From Naganishia liquefaciens (taxonomy: Eukaryota; Basidiomycota; Tremellomycetes; Filobasidiales; Filobasidiaceae), in NCBI GenBank assembly GCA_013423385.1, contig BLZA01000010.1, positions 558,001 to 622,000 on the forward strand: 64,000 bases of DNA, written 5' to 3'. Made by a program: the position numbers and the translations under genes. How positions within the stretch are numbered: position 1 is the first letter of the stretch; each line of letters starts with the position of its first letter. The notes beneath the pieces were generated by a model that made no database searches, was not told the origin of the DNA, and saw only the letters and a list, made by a program, of their open reading frames with translations. Shown here in pieces: positions 1-11,924 of the stretch.

Positions 1-3000
1 CTGAAGGCACCCCTTCCGACGCACAGACAGCCCCTCAACCCATCGTCATTGATCCAGCACTGGCTAGAATCGATGCAAATCCCGTCAGGTCGTCCCATCC
101 TCTTTCCGCTGCACCCGTTCCGGTGATTCCCGTGCCCGTCACCAACAGTCGTCCCGTCTCGACAAATCCCCTATCCGCGATCAGCGGCCCATCAAGACCA
201 TCCTCAGCCGGTCTCACATCACACAGCCCCTCTACCACTGGACCGCGCCCCGTCGTGCTGGCTCCGAATCAGCATCGACCGCTTGTTAAGAAACCGCCAA
301 GGGATTATACACCCGCGCGTCCGGGCGACAAGCGGAGACCGACCCCAAGGCGGGGCGGTCGGGACGCGATAGATCCTTATCAGCCGCCGTTGGCGTCGTC
401 GATAGGCTATCAGACCAATGTCGTCGTCAAGAATGGGAATGCCAGGTCGGGTAACAATATTGACGATGCGAATCTCGCAGCGACGTTGAGTCCAGAAACG
501 TTGACCGTGTTGGAAGCCGCTGCAACGACGCTGAGCCAGATTCAAGGGCCGATCACTCAGGAGCACTTGGAGGCGATTGTTTGTAAGTGTATGCAAGCTT
601 ATTCCTCAGCTAAGCTGACCTGTTCCAAGTGCAATTGACAAACGCTGGAATCGACCTTGCACAGCTTGGGCTCGGAGGACTGCTCGCTCAGGAGGAAGAG
701 GAGGACACGCCTTTGCAGGACATGAACAACGTGAACGGCGATCCGTCTTCGGCACCAGACTTGCAAGGCTTTGGGGATACTGGAATGGAAACCCAACCAG
801 ATGACATGAACCTTCAAGCACAGTCCCTTATTGCTGCTCTATCGGCGCTGGTACCGCAATCTCAAGGATCCACCGAAGGATCTCGCTTACAGGGTCAAGG
901 ATCCGCAGATGCACCCATTGCAATCGATCTTACCGATGATGAGGAGCCGCCGCTACCGCCGCCCAAAAAGACGAGTCCTGTGCCGGCGGATCAAGATGCG
1001 AAGGTATCCACTTCCTCATCCGTGGTGAATGAGACACAAGCAACTTCGGACGAATTTACAGCAGGGCAACTTGCGATCTCTGAAGCGTAAGCCCTAACGC
1101 TTGATTAGTCGTGCGGATCTGACAGAATTACCTTTTCAGGGCGGACGACCTCGACCAAGAAAAGGCAAGAATCTTGAAGGTTCAAGGGCAAGCTCGAATA
1201 GAACTCTTGGAAAGACTGGTTCGCGAACTCGAGCAGGAGATTGCACCAGCTCTAGATGATGCGAAGCCCTCGGGCCCACTAAAACAGGCCGAAGAACCAG
1301 GAACGGATAAAGGTGCCGATTCGATCAAGGAGGCAGCGAATGTCGACGACGCCCAGGAAGTGGTTGATGCCGAAAAGAATTCGCCAATGCCTGCAGCGAC
1401 GGCCGTTGACTTGAATCAGAAAGACAAACGCTTAGAGCTTTACCGTGACTTGCTATCTCTGAGCAAAACGGAAATACCATTGAACAGCACCGGTGGACCA
1501 GATAACATTAATCATGCCACAGGCACTCCAAAGCCTGTCTCGCCAGCATCGAAGGTTGCCGTCGAACCAGACGACACACCCGCTGCGTCGGCCGAGAAGA
1601 CAGACCCGCCAACGAGCGAAAAGCCAGCCGAGGGTTCCGAAGCTGTACAGAACAGTCCTGCCCCGAAGTCCCCAACTGCCGACGCTCCGCCTCCAACTGC
1701 ACCCGAACAGCCGAGCAGCAGTGCGGATGTCGTGCCATCGGTCGACGAACCTATTGTCGTAAAAGCCGAACCTGTCGATATCGATATTACAGCCATGCTA
1801 GATGCCGCTGGAGCCGAAGCAGCGCAAGCGGGAGAGTCCGAAACAGCACCTCCTGTTCCAACATCCGACCATATGCAAAACGACTCACATACCCCACACG
1901 CCGCCGATGCCAGCATGGAGGAAGATCCATTGCTGGCAGAACTATTTCCTACCTTTCCCATGGGCAACTCGCCTGTACAAGCGCATCAGACCCAAGCCGA
2001 AGAAGAGGCGGATCCCTTGCTGGCAGGCATGTTACAAGAGGTAAGTCGTGAATACAGTAATCTGAAAGGCAACTCATCTATACTCCAGCTGGACGCTACA
2101 AATGGACATGTTGGCATGACTTATGACGGACTGGAGCCCGAGAACTTTTCAGCCGGCTGGAATCCGTGGGCTGAAGTGCCCCATGTGATACCTGAAACGT
2201 ATGTGTCTCTAGATCTTGTATTTCACGCGCTAAACTCGGTACAGTATCGTTCAAGTCGCTTCTGCGTTTGATATGGACCCAGACCCCCACAAGATGAATC
2301 TAGGTCTGATTGGCTTTCGCGAGGATAGCGGTCGCATTTTTGTGCCTCCGACGACACGTCAGGTGAGCATGGGAAATTTGGTTTCCGGGAAAACGCCGCT
2401 GACATCACGCCAGACCGAGAGGCAATTGTATGGCCGAGGAGGTCCGCAGCACGATGCTCTGCCAATAGAAGGCTTTGGACCGTTTCTGCAGGCCGGCGTC
2501 CGTATGGCATATGGGAGTGACAGCAAGCCTTACAGAGAAGCCAGGGTACGCACTGTAAACGCCGCCTTCGATTCCTCGCTAACATTTCGCAGATTGCTGC
2601 GATACAAGCTGTTTCCATCACTGGTGCACTACGCCTCGGGGGAACGTTTCTGGCGCGCTTTCCTCTCCCCTTGGGAATGAAGTCTGTCTTTGTGCCCAAC
2701 CCAACAGCAGGAGAAGATGCCCGAGCGCTCCACGAGTCCGGACTAGATGTCAAGCTGTACCGTTTCTTCGATCGGGCCAACGGGGGTGTCGACTTTCCCG
2801 GTATGTGTGAGGACCTGGCTCAAGCTCCCGAGCAGTCGATCGTGGTCCTGCACGTCAGCGGAAGTTCACCGACAGGCGCTGCGTTGGTGATTTCGCAATG
2901 GCGAACGTTGATCGATATTATCAAGGTGAGTCCGATATTTATTGCACGGGCATACGCTGACCTGCTCTAGGCGGGACGACATATACCATTCCTTGTGATG

Positions 3001-3840
3001 GAGTTTCAAGGCCTAGCTAGCGGTGATCCAAATATTGACGCGCATCCTGTTCGTTACATGACCCAGGAAGGGATTCCGTTCATGCTGGCACAAAGCTTTG
3101 ATTCGGTGAGCACCAGCGTTGGTTGATAAGGCGGCCGTTGACATTTCACAGGCGATGGGACTGTATATCGACTCGCCGAGTATCGTGTCGGTCGTCACCA
3201 ACAGCCATCAAGAAAAATTGCGCATAGATTCGCAGCTACGGCATGTCGCGCGAACTCTGCATTCTCATCCCGGTCCGCTAGGTGCCCATATCGCAGCAGG
3301 CATCCTGAACGATTCTCAGATGTATCGGAGCTGGTCAGTTCAGCAGATATCGCGCTTGCTGTCCGCCATTGACCTCTATTGCAGGCTCAAGGAGATCAAG
3401 GCCATGTCGGATCGACTGCGCAGTATTCGCGAAAAGCTGTACGACTACCTGACTCATAAATTCCGCACACCGGGCATATGGACGCATTTCCGGGGAAGTC
3501 GCGGGATGTACAGGCGAGTCTCCTTCCTGCATCGGTCTATTCCCCTTGCATGATCTCATGCCTTGTCTGCAGTGCCGTTCTGCTCGATCCGATGCAGATC
3601 CGTACGCTCGCCACGCGCGAACACATTCACCTCTTGCCCGATGGCTGTTTTTCACTAGGATGCTTGAACGCCGCCAAGATCGAGCTACTGGCGCGGGCGA
3701 TTGACCGGGTCGTGCGGAATCCGGAAGTGGCGGTGTCGATGGAGACGGATTCTGTCGGGGCGTATATGCCCAGTGGGGTTGGGGAAGGCTCGTTGCATAT
3801 GGAGATGACGTTGCATGATTCGTTTTCTGGCTATGCATAG
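1..3840 (+). CDS. Aspartate-aminotransferase-fold pseudoenzyme with long disordered N-terminus (5' partial)
   Basis: The frame is open to the left edge, so the start is missing. Exons: <1-582, 630-1086, 1140-2040, 2089-2198, 2245-2362, 2414-2545, 2593-2925, 2971-3105, 3152-3333, 3385-3513, 3573-3840; every junction keeps frame. The part up to about 2090 is low-complexity (Pro, Ser, Asp/Glu). It holds a SUMO-interacting-like motif IAIDLTDDEE at 917-946 and a VKAE SUMO-acceptor-like motif at 1759-1770. From about 2140 the protein follows class I aspartate aminotransferase end to end (DPDPHKMNLG, ITGALR, SSPTG, EFQGLASGD, AQSF..MGLY, WLKEIKAMSDR). Against pig cytosolic enzyme numbering, Y70, W140, N194, D222, Y225, K258, R266 and R386 are all replaced; the K258 position reads Ser beside an intron. 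PLP catalysis is therefore not expected. A nuclear regulatory role is only inferred from the SUMO-type motifs. The intron at 3514 has a GC donor. Confidence 0.85.
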
Positions 3841-4415
3841 ATGAATTTGAGATTAGGGTTGTAGGGGTTGATTTTAGTTGTATGAGAATCACTCGGAAAC
3901 TGCGCATTGATGTGGAAGACTGGAATCAGCGGGTGACGTTTGGGAGGAGTACTACGTCGTTTTGTCTGCTCTTGTTAGTCGCCTAACTGCCTCTGGGTAT
4001 ACTGTATAGGCTTGCAAACCGCTCGAATCAGGTACTTTATTCGGGCCATCGCGAGAGGAATTCTGGTGGAAACCTTGCTGAAAAACGTCCAGCCCAGCCT
4101 TGTCAAAGCCATGATCGAGCTTGGAGAAACAATTTCGAGAGGCAAAGGTAAGAAAAATCCTCGACATTTGCCATCACTGGCCTCATTGATCTGCCTTGCG
4201 GAAAGTGTCAGCCCTTGCACCATACCGAATTCAGGCACGGACCGAGAGCCCTTTGCGAAATGCGAGGAATTCAAACACGGGGAAAAGGCAATCAGGGAAG
4301 ACGGGTGTGGTGTTTTGACAACTTGGCTTGATCCGAAATGCCCATGGATAAACTTGAGAAAATGATACAACTCAAATGCTGGCCGGCTGAATTCCTCTTT
4401 GGGACTCGCGCAATT
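3841..4415. other. Intergenic, convergent 3' ends
   Basis: This lies between the stop of the aminotransferase-like gene and the stop of the RPEL gene on the other strand. Open frames here lack good starts (the longest plus-strand one begins at a TTG) and resemble no family I know. It is probably two 3' UTRs. Confidence 0.6.
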
Positions 4416-5090
4416 TTACTTGGCAGGCGGTGCTTCTCCCGCTGCAATACACAAACTTCTCGTCAGTCAAAGCGTACGGGAGAAATCGAAAAGGCACGGG
4501 GCATTACTCACGCGTCAAGATGCCCTCCTGGACGAGCTCCTCGGGCTGTGGCCTGTGCTGCAAGTGTTCATCAAGCTTTGTGCCCAACTGCGCCTTCATC
4601 AAGTCGGCCTTTTTCCCGGCGAGGGAATCGTTCGGGGCGCCCTTGAGGATGTTCTTTTCCTGCAGCTCGGCAGGATCCGGGCGATGCGAGAGGAAAGAGT
4701 CGAGTGCGGCGGTTCCCGAGCTGTGAGGGTTCAGGTCGTGCGATGTATCGACACCCCCGGAAGACATGGCGGAGGAGGTGCCTGTCGGCGCGGGAACGAC
4801 CGACGGCATGGCGCTGTGCAGTCCCGCCTGTGCTTGCGTCGCCGCGGCGGTCGCACCCTGTGCGACCGTGTTGAGCGCCGGTTGAACGCTGGTGGCCATG
4901 TTCTGGAGCGTCGGTTGAACGGAAGCAGCGACGTTTTGGAGGGCCGGCTGGGCGGCCGCGGTCGCTTGGTTGGTGAGGTTTGTGGCCGTGTTGATGGCCG
5001 AGTTGGCGGCGGCTTTGGCTTGGTCGAGGAAGGCTGGAAGGAGGGTCAGCGGAGCGGAACAACAGAGTGTGAAGAGGGACACATACACAT
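4416..5090 (-). CDS. Two-RPEL-repeat protein (putative actin-binding)
   Basis: Exons, minus strand: 5087-5090, 4512-5033, 4416-4441, giving 183 residues. The first coding exon is only ATG plus one base; its GTATGT donor and the acceptor at 5034 give the N-terminus MSFLDQAKAAAN. The first half is a repetitive Ala/Gln/Thr-rich segment (recurring QPALQNVA, QPTLQNMA, QPALNTVA) that could form a long helix. The C-terminal half carries two RPEL motifs, LSHRPDPAELQEKNIL and LQHRPQPEELVQEGIL, each with the RPxxxEL core. RPEL motifs bind monomeric actin in the MRTF and Phactr families; small fungal RPEL proteins exist but are little studied. A last tiny exon adds PGEAPPAK. Actin binding is inferred from the motif only. 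The start could lie further upstream if another leader exon exists. Confidence 0.8.
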
Positions 5091-6087
5091 GGCAGCGGGT
5101 GGATTCAGTAGACAACGAGAACGGGAACAAGCAGCACAACCGCGCGGGCGTGAGTCACTTGTCGGTCAGGCCCAACTATATACGTGCGCCAGCCAAAGGG
5201 CGGGGCCATGACGTCACAGGCAGCCTTATCTCCCGGGCGCCGGACAGATAGCGGATGCAAGCAACCACAGGGTCTCGCGTATTTCTCGCCCGACTGCATA
5301 ATTCTCGGTGGTGCTGTCGGCTCCTCCAGGGAAAACAGAGTCTCGCCACGGCACTTTGAGACTATACAGAAGCGAGGAAACGCATAGCATAGTCCGGGGC
5401 AAAGCCGAGGAGTCCCTGAAGAACATCTTCCTTTGGGACAAAACCCGCTTCCAAATCCTATAAGAGGGTAACAACTGTTAAAGCTAGTCATTGCAGAACT
5501 TTACATTTACAACCATGTGGACCAGAAGGGTGGGTTAGGAAATCCGACGCAACGGCGTCTTCGAAGGCCGCGGTGGTCACATATCGAGGTAGCGACAGTC
5601 GAGCCGGCGATGCATGTAGGCCAACATGAGACTGCCGATGGAATGCGTGACAGAGGCAGAACAAGCAATGTCCTTGGTTGGCCCTTCGATATTTGCGCTC
5701 GATTATTGCGCCGGGAATACCTCGTCCGCATCATGCCTCCGCGCATCTCCCAGCATGCTTACAACCCGCGCTGAATTGCCATCTTCAGATCTACCATATA
5801 TAGGAAGGATCCCAGAGGGAGAGATAAGAGCGTTAGGAAAGTCCCGAAAGACCATCCGTCTCCCACTTACGGTGTGTGATGGACAAAAGGAGATCACGAG
5901 GCTTGCGAGTGAAGAAGAGCGCCCGAAAAGGCATCTGAAAGTCAACGGGAACCGCTAAATGAGGAAAGCCTCGCATGTGTACTTTTTACAGTTACAAGAG
6001 GCCTACTACAACACTGAATACCCCTTCTTACAGACTTGTCCCCTTTCTTCTACGCTTCGCGAAAACCCAAAACACATGGCCGACAAT
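5091..6087. other. Intergenic; upstream region of the RPEL gene
   Basis: About 1 kb between the RPEL start and the stop of the giant gene, both on the minus strand. The end near 5170-5220 holds TATA- and CRE-like sites, listed separately. The rest shows only short open frames without family resemblance. Confidence 0.6.
5176..5216 (-). promoter_or_regulatory. Putative promoter of the RPEL gene: TATA-like and CRE palindrome
   Basis: A perfect TGACGTCA palindrome lies at 5209-5216, next to a GGCGGGGCC tract, and a TATATAG-type sequence reads on the minus strand at about 5177-5183. Both sit roughly 90-125 bases upstream of the proposed ATG at 5090. TGACGTCA is the classic bZIP (ATF/CREB) site; use in this organism is inferred. 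Confidence 0.4.
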
Positions 6088-9000
6088 TCATCGTCGCCCG
6101 AGCAATCCCTCAAAATTCTGCCCGAAAATCTCGAGTTCCTCACCGATGTGTGTCAAGGAACCTCCGAGTTGCTGATCGAGCATTTTTATACCTTGGTCAA
6201 CCTCTTGCGCCACGGCATCAGGCAAGAGGTTGCCGCTGAGCTGGTCAATCCCTTCACCCCAGTTCTCGATGGTTCCTGAAAATTTGATGTACTCGTCGGT
6301 AATCGTATTGCTGAATGCTCCAACGTCGAGTGTGGGCAAGTAGTCGACATTCTCCAACAATGATGGGTCGTCGAGGATGATTTGAATTGTCTTTTCCATA
6401 CAAGCAAATCCCTGCGGATCGATGGCACGCAAATGATTCATGCAAGCCTTTTCGGAGGCGTCCATTTCATGCGGGATCGGTATGCGACCGTGCCAGTCCG
6501 ATTTACATTCCTCATACAGCTCAGTAGCTGCGTTCCACGCATCAGTACCTCTCAAAGCCTGGATCCGTTCGTATTCAGACACATGGGCCGCGTCCGAAAT
6601 GATGGTGTGACAGTCAGACTCGGTGATGGCAATTAGGTTGAAGTCAAGGTCGAAAACCTGATACCGACTGAAGTCAGCCTGGGCGACGAACAGGACGACA
6701 GTCTCCTGCCACGGTTTGAGCATGACCCCGCCAGGGGGGAGCATCCGGTTGACGAGCTGACAAGCGGCCTCGCGGGCAACATGCGAACCGCCCGTGACCC
6801 GATGCAAGACGTCTCGCCATTGACGAAGCACGAAACGTCCCACAGTCGATAAGAACTCGACTCCTCGTTCGATGATTTTGAGCACGGCAGACTTGAACTC
6901 TGTGGCGGCTGACTTGAGCGCATTGTAGGCGTCGTTGGCAAACTGGGAGATGGCTTCACAGACATTGGTGATGGCGGTGGTGAAAAAGGTTTTGATTCTA
7001 AGGCGAGAGATGAGTAGAGCCTCTCCTACAATAACGTCCGATGCTTACTTGTCGATGAAGTTGCGGATGAATGCCAACTGATCTCCAAATTGCCAGGACA
7101 GCGAGAAAGAATGGCGTGATCCTTCTAAAACGATGACGCCTTGAGCTAGCAAGACAAGTGAATCTCTGACTGTATCCAAGTCGGCTCTAAGTTCAAGGCG
7201 CTCAAGATGGATCTTGCCAAGCACCTTGGAAACTTCATCCAGAAGCATCGCAGGTATTTTTGCGATTTCGTATAGCCATCCGAGGTTGTCTCTGATCTCG
7301 TTCTTGATCCACTCGCTCAAGTCGTGGATGCTTGAGGCGAGGAAGCCGGCGCATTGTTCGTCGGTGTAAGAAGCCTTCATTTCGTAGCCAATACCGAGAG
7401 CGTCTTTAACGGCAACTGCCACCCTTGGCTCGCTGCCCGTCGGCGCAGGTATTGCCAGAGGAATCTCTCCTGCGCCCTTCGGCTTGATCGTGGCCTTCAG
7501 TACAATAGCGTCCGATACACGTAGGTCGAAATCAAAATAGATGTAAAACGGGTCCAGTTGACAAATACCGCCGAGCTTGACTCTTCAAAAGACGAGACTC
7601 GTCAGTTCAGGCAGCATCTCATGCAGTTGAGAAACTCACTCTAGCCCCAGGCCCTTGAGAGCGGCTGAGATGACGCACGAGTTCCCAACTCGACCGAGCT
7701 TGAGATCAAATCTGATTTGGCCTCCCTCGTACCCACAAACCGCGAAAGGTCCGATCTCGAATGAGTCCATATTGGCCCAAGCAATGACGCTACCTTCCGC
7801 AGCGTGAAAGTGGAAATCGCCGTATTTGCCCATGATTGCAGCGCGGCAGCTCAAGGAAGAACGAGTCAAGACGGTATCCATCATGCTTGTATAGCAAACT
7901 TACTCGAATAAGAATCCCGCAGGATAATATTTGCCGTGTAATTCGCCACCCCGAGGCGAAGCGTAGACTTGCAAGTGTTCGAGAAAGATCATGTCGGTCG
8001 GCTGTAAGTGCTGTCAGTCAGAAGCCAATACTCAAGGTCTCCGGTCTTACCGCCTGTATTTCCCCTTCAAAGATCATTTCCAGTATCTGACCAATATCGA
8101 TATTGCTCAATTCGAACGAAAAGATAGGCTCTGTGCCGATTTGCAACGCAAGTTGCAGTGACGAATCTCGCCATCTGCCGCCAGCGGTGACGGCAAATTT
8201 CGTGGGAATGCCTCCTGCATAAGCGAGAGCAATATCGAGACCCAAGGTCGGCCCAACCGTGAGCTCGCGACACATTCCAAACGGATTCCGCCACTCTCCT
8301 TTAGCTGAACCACCAACCTCCAGTGATTCGACATTGGCTGCGACGTGGGCCTCAAGCATGAGCTCCGGATGACCAGGCTCCGGCAAGAAATACGCAGTTC
8401 CAGCCAAGGTGACCTGCAGTGTACCCTTTGAAAGGTCACATTCGAGTTTAAAAGCGAGGTCCCCTGTCCGGAACGATTCACCAATGCGGATGGACGGCAG
8501 ATTTTGAGTCGCTAGAGCAGCTGAGAGCTTGCCCGTTCCGCCTCGACCTGTGTAGGCGAGTGAGAGAATTGCACCCAGGTCCGCGCACCCAAGTGCATCG
8601 CAGAGACGCTTGGACGAGCCAATCTCGGCAACGAGTTGAAATCCTGCACGTCGGTAAGCGGGAGACAGATATCATTGAGACAGGCAGTCTTACCAGGCTT
8701 CAGCTGATATCCTAAGGGGACGCATTTGAGCATCTCCGCATCGCTCTCTTCTAATGAAGCGATATACAGTCCGACCGTCTTGAATCTGATGTCCGCCAAG
8801 ATTGTATTTTCCCAACCTGGAATGTGATCACCAATAGCGAAGCCGTCGACCTTATCGCTATGAAGCGTGCATGCCAAGGTATATTGCATACCGGACGCAT
8901 CTGGCGTGGTGTACAGGCGGCCAGCGACGATAAAGTCAACTCCTTTCCAGGTAAGGTCCCCATGTATACCTAGACTCCAGAACCGCTTGGAAGAAGAAGA

Positions 9001-11266
9001 AGAGCCCCGAAACTCGGGCTTGACAAGAGCCTTGGAACGACCAACAGTGAGAGTAATGCAAGCATCACGGATCGCGCAGCCGCCCAACTCAAGCCCTTTG
9101 CCTGTGACTTGCATTTGAAGCAGACCCCCTTTCGGTCCGATCGCCAATGTGGCCGAGGCGCCTAGATAGTCACCCAGTGTCAATCCGTAGAGGTCGAAGA
9201 AGAACCCTTTGCGACGAGAGAAGGCGATCGTAGCGGATTGCACGTTAAGCGAGACTTCGGGCTTGACCAGCTTGTCCTGCTGATCTGGATGAAAATGATT
9301 GTATATCGCGATGATGGTGTCCCATGTAAGGTTCTGTATAGTGAACGAGATGGCGAAATCCTGGCCCGCCAGATCGAACGAACCAGCCACAGCGACCTGG
9401 GAGTCGATAAGAGAGAGCTGGGCGCTCAGGGCGAAGGTGACTGATCTCCAACCGCGATCCGTGTTAAGCATGGCTGAGAGGGAGGCCCTACTGAACTGGA
9501 CAGACGGCGAGTTTGATTTAAATCAGCCGGATCGCGACCGACCTGGTCATGGCAAAAATTCCCTTACAGTCAACCCATTGATCCCAAACGCATTATCCCA
9601 GTTGACATCCAACAGTAACCCCAGCTTCCATTGATTTTGCGCCTTACACAGACTGAAGGACAAGTTTCGCGTTGGCAAGCCCCCTGGCAGAGTAATGTCC
9701 ATGGTCCCAAGTATCATCCATTCATAAGTTCTTTTGAGGACCACGGCTTTTTCACAAGTGGACGTAGTGGCCATGTGGCCATGTACCCGGACTGCCAGTG
9801 AGGTCAGAACGACATGATCTTTGATGAGTGTGACGGCCAATTTCGGTATAGAGGCGTCCACGGAGAACGAAGAGAATGTCAAGGGCGCTGACCAGTCAGG
9901 CAGCTCCGGAGAGAAGAATCGCAAGGCGAGCCCGGGATTGGTTACGCCACATATCGATTGGAGAACGGAGTTTAGTTCGGGAACAGAATTATCCACAGTT
10001 ATCGTAGCAGATATGTTCAGGCCTGACGGCTGCATGATGTCTATCGGGACGTTCTAGTCGAGCCAGACAGGAGGTTTTTGATAAGATAGCGCTAAGATTG
10101 TTTATGATGAACTTACTTGATACACAACACTGGCATCCTTCAGGACCACGGCTCCAATCACCGTGTCCTTCAACCAGTCACTCAACTCTCCCAAACTGAC
10201 TCCCCGTTGTATAGAAAGGGCGTAGAACGTGGGCTTCTTCCGCTCGTAAAAGAACTCGAAGAATTGCGCGTCCTGCTTGTCGAGGGTGTAAAGAGCGGCT
10301 TGGAGTCCTTGAATACCGAACAGGTTGAAGTCAGTCGATTTATGTAAGCGCGGGAAGCCACCGGCTGGAGAAACAACGGTAGAGGTCAGTTGAATACCTA
10401 TCGCTCTGAAGAGGCTGTTGACGGAGGCGTCAACCAGGCTTGAAGACGAGGGAAGATTGTCACTGTCGAGCAATCGGTCCACTTCTGATGTGCTGTCTAA
10501 AGAGAGAACGGTCGGCCGCAAGCGCTTTTCCGCCGAAGAGAATCCTGAAGCCTCCCTTGACCCATGACTGGCTTTATTGTCCATATTGTTAGTCGAAACG
10601 CCAAGATCGACTGTATCTGACGAGGCCTTGCGCTTCAGGACGAGATTGCTGGTTAGCTTTGACTCGGGAAGGATCGTCTGCGATTCGACAACGTCCAGAC
10701 TTTCCAATGTCGGCAACATAGGACGTCGTCGCTTGCTCTGACGGGCGGGTTCCGCGTCCGGACCGCCGTGAGCATCTCCAGAAAATTCGTTCTCATGGTC
10801 TGACAGAGTGCGTTTGATCCCAGTGATAGCGGCGATAGCGAAGTCCTCTGAGACTGCAGTGGTGTGACCTGTCTCGTCATATGGAGGAGGTGCCAAGGTC
10901 GCCGTGATCTGGTCCTGCGAAGTCTCGGAAATGATCCCCATGGCATCAGATTGCATTGTGGCAATCAACGGCAACCGCTTCGATGCCGGAACGATCTCGC
11001 CCATAGTCGGGATGTCGACAAGTTCGGTAGCAAGGGGCGCCTGTTCGCCCTTGATAATGGGTCTTATCGTCTTCTTGAAGAAGTGGTTGACTGGCGGATG
11101 CCTGATATCGCTGTCTTTGATGCTTTTGGGCTGTTTGTAGTTTTTCGGTCGGCCTCAAGCCCCAATCTCCAGGATTTAAGGGGTTTGCATGAATCTTATC
11201 GCCACTTGTCGTGCCAGCCCTCTCTTCTCCAGGTACATGATGCGACCAAGTGGTCTCAGCCGACAT
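6088..11266 (-). CDS. Very large beta-rich protein of unknown function
   Basis: Seven downstream exons are firm: 9568-10053, 8694-9495, 8051-8643, 7904-8001, 7640-7849, 7049-7582, 6088-6997, summing to exactly 1,211 codons. The first exon runs from about 11155 down to 10117 in frame (FFKKTIRPIIKGEQAPL just before the first internal Met). The true start is unresolved; an ATG at 11266 is in another frame and needs one more intron. The N-terminal third is Ser-rich with basic clusters (KRRRP, LKRKA) that could be nuclear signals. The rest alternates short beta-type strands with recurring GLTL/GLTV, LDVNWDNAFG and YYPAGFLF patterns, suggesting repeated beta domains. The last 300 residues turn helical. 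I do not recognise the family; no catalytic motif, signal peptide or clear membrane helix was seen. Confidence 0.7.
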
Positions 11267-11924
11267 AACCGGTCACACGGTAAGAGTCTCGGTCTCGCTG
11301 AGTTCTGAGGCGGCTTGTCGGTCGCTATCATTACCGCAACATTTGACCTGAAAGGATATAGCTCACGATGCCAGCTAGGCTAGCCCTGGTCCCCGGCTGA
11401 CTTCCGGCAGCATTCCTGAATAGCTAGCAAGCTGTGGGGGAATATGCTGAATATGTTGAATATGCTGAATATGCTAGCAGCATGGGAGCTGATCTTGGAA
11501 AACTTCTGGGAGCAACACAGCTACAGTAGCGAGACCAAGGTGGCCGACGTGGCTAACGTGGCAGTCCGGCAAACAACGTGGCAAGGCACGTGGCGTCTGG
11601 CCTTAGTCGCGCTTCCGCAATGTGGCTGCAGATCCCCCGCAGAGAATCGCAGGGAATGCGGGGAAAGCTTATCGGAAAGCTCTACCACCTACGCGCTCTA
11701 CAAGCCTCTCAGGAACACTCTGAGGCGGAGCTTGTGACTCAGCTGGTATCCAGACGAGCTTACCGACAGCTAGTTGACAGCCACCGAGACGTCCAAGTGC
11801 GTGTTCATAGTCAACTGATATTTGCCCCAATTGCCCGTCACCGATAAAGGAGTCATGAGTCTCAAAGCGACGAGCGAGAGAATGTTGCCATCGGTCGCGA
11901 TAGTCTCATTCTCCTTGTCCCCAG
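11267..11924. other. Divergent intergenic region between two unrecognised genes
   Basis: Shared upstream region of the giant minus-strand gene and the plus-strand 887-residue gene. It holds a short 9-base tandem repeat at 11441-11477. A plus-strand open frame starting on that repeat is probably non-coding. Confidence 0.5.
11441..11477 (+). repeat. Short tandem repeat, unit ATGCTGAAT, about four copies
   Basis: Four head-to-tail copies of a 9-base unit, two perfect and two with changes (ATGTTGAAT, ATGCTAGCA). No function is suggested. Confidence 0.6.

Noticed and set aside
4012-4365. Plus-strand open frame of about 117 codons
   Set aside because: Begins at a TTG, has no family features, and sits between two convergent genes.
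11444-11737. Plus-strand open frame beginning MLNMLNMLNML
   Set aside because: Its start is the 9-base tandem repeat, and the rest has no coding character; more likely promoter or leader.
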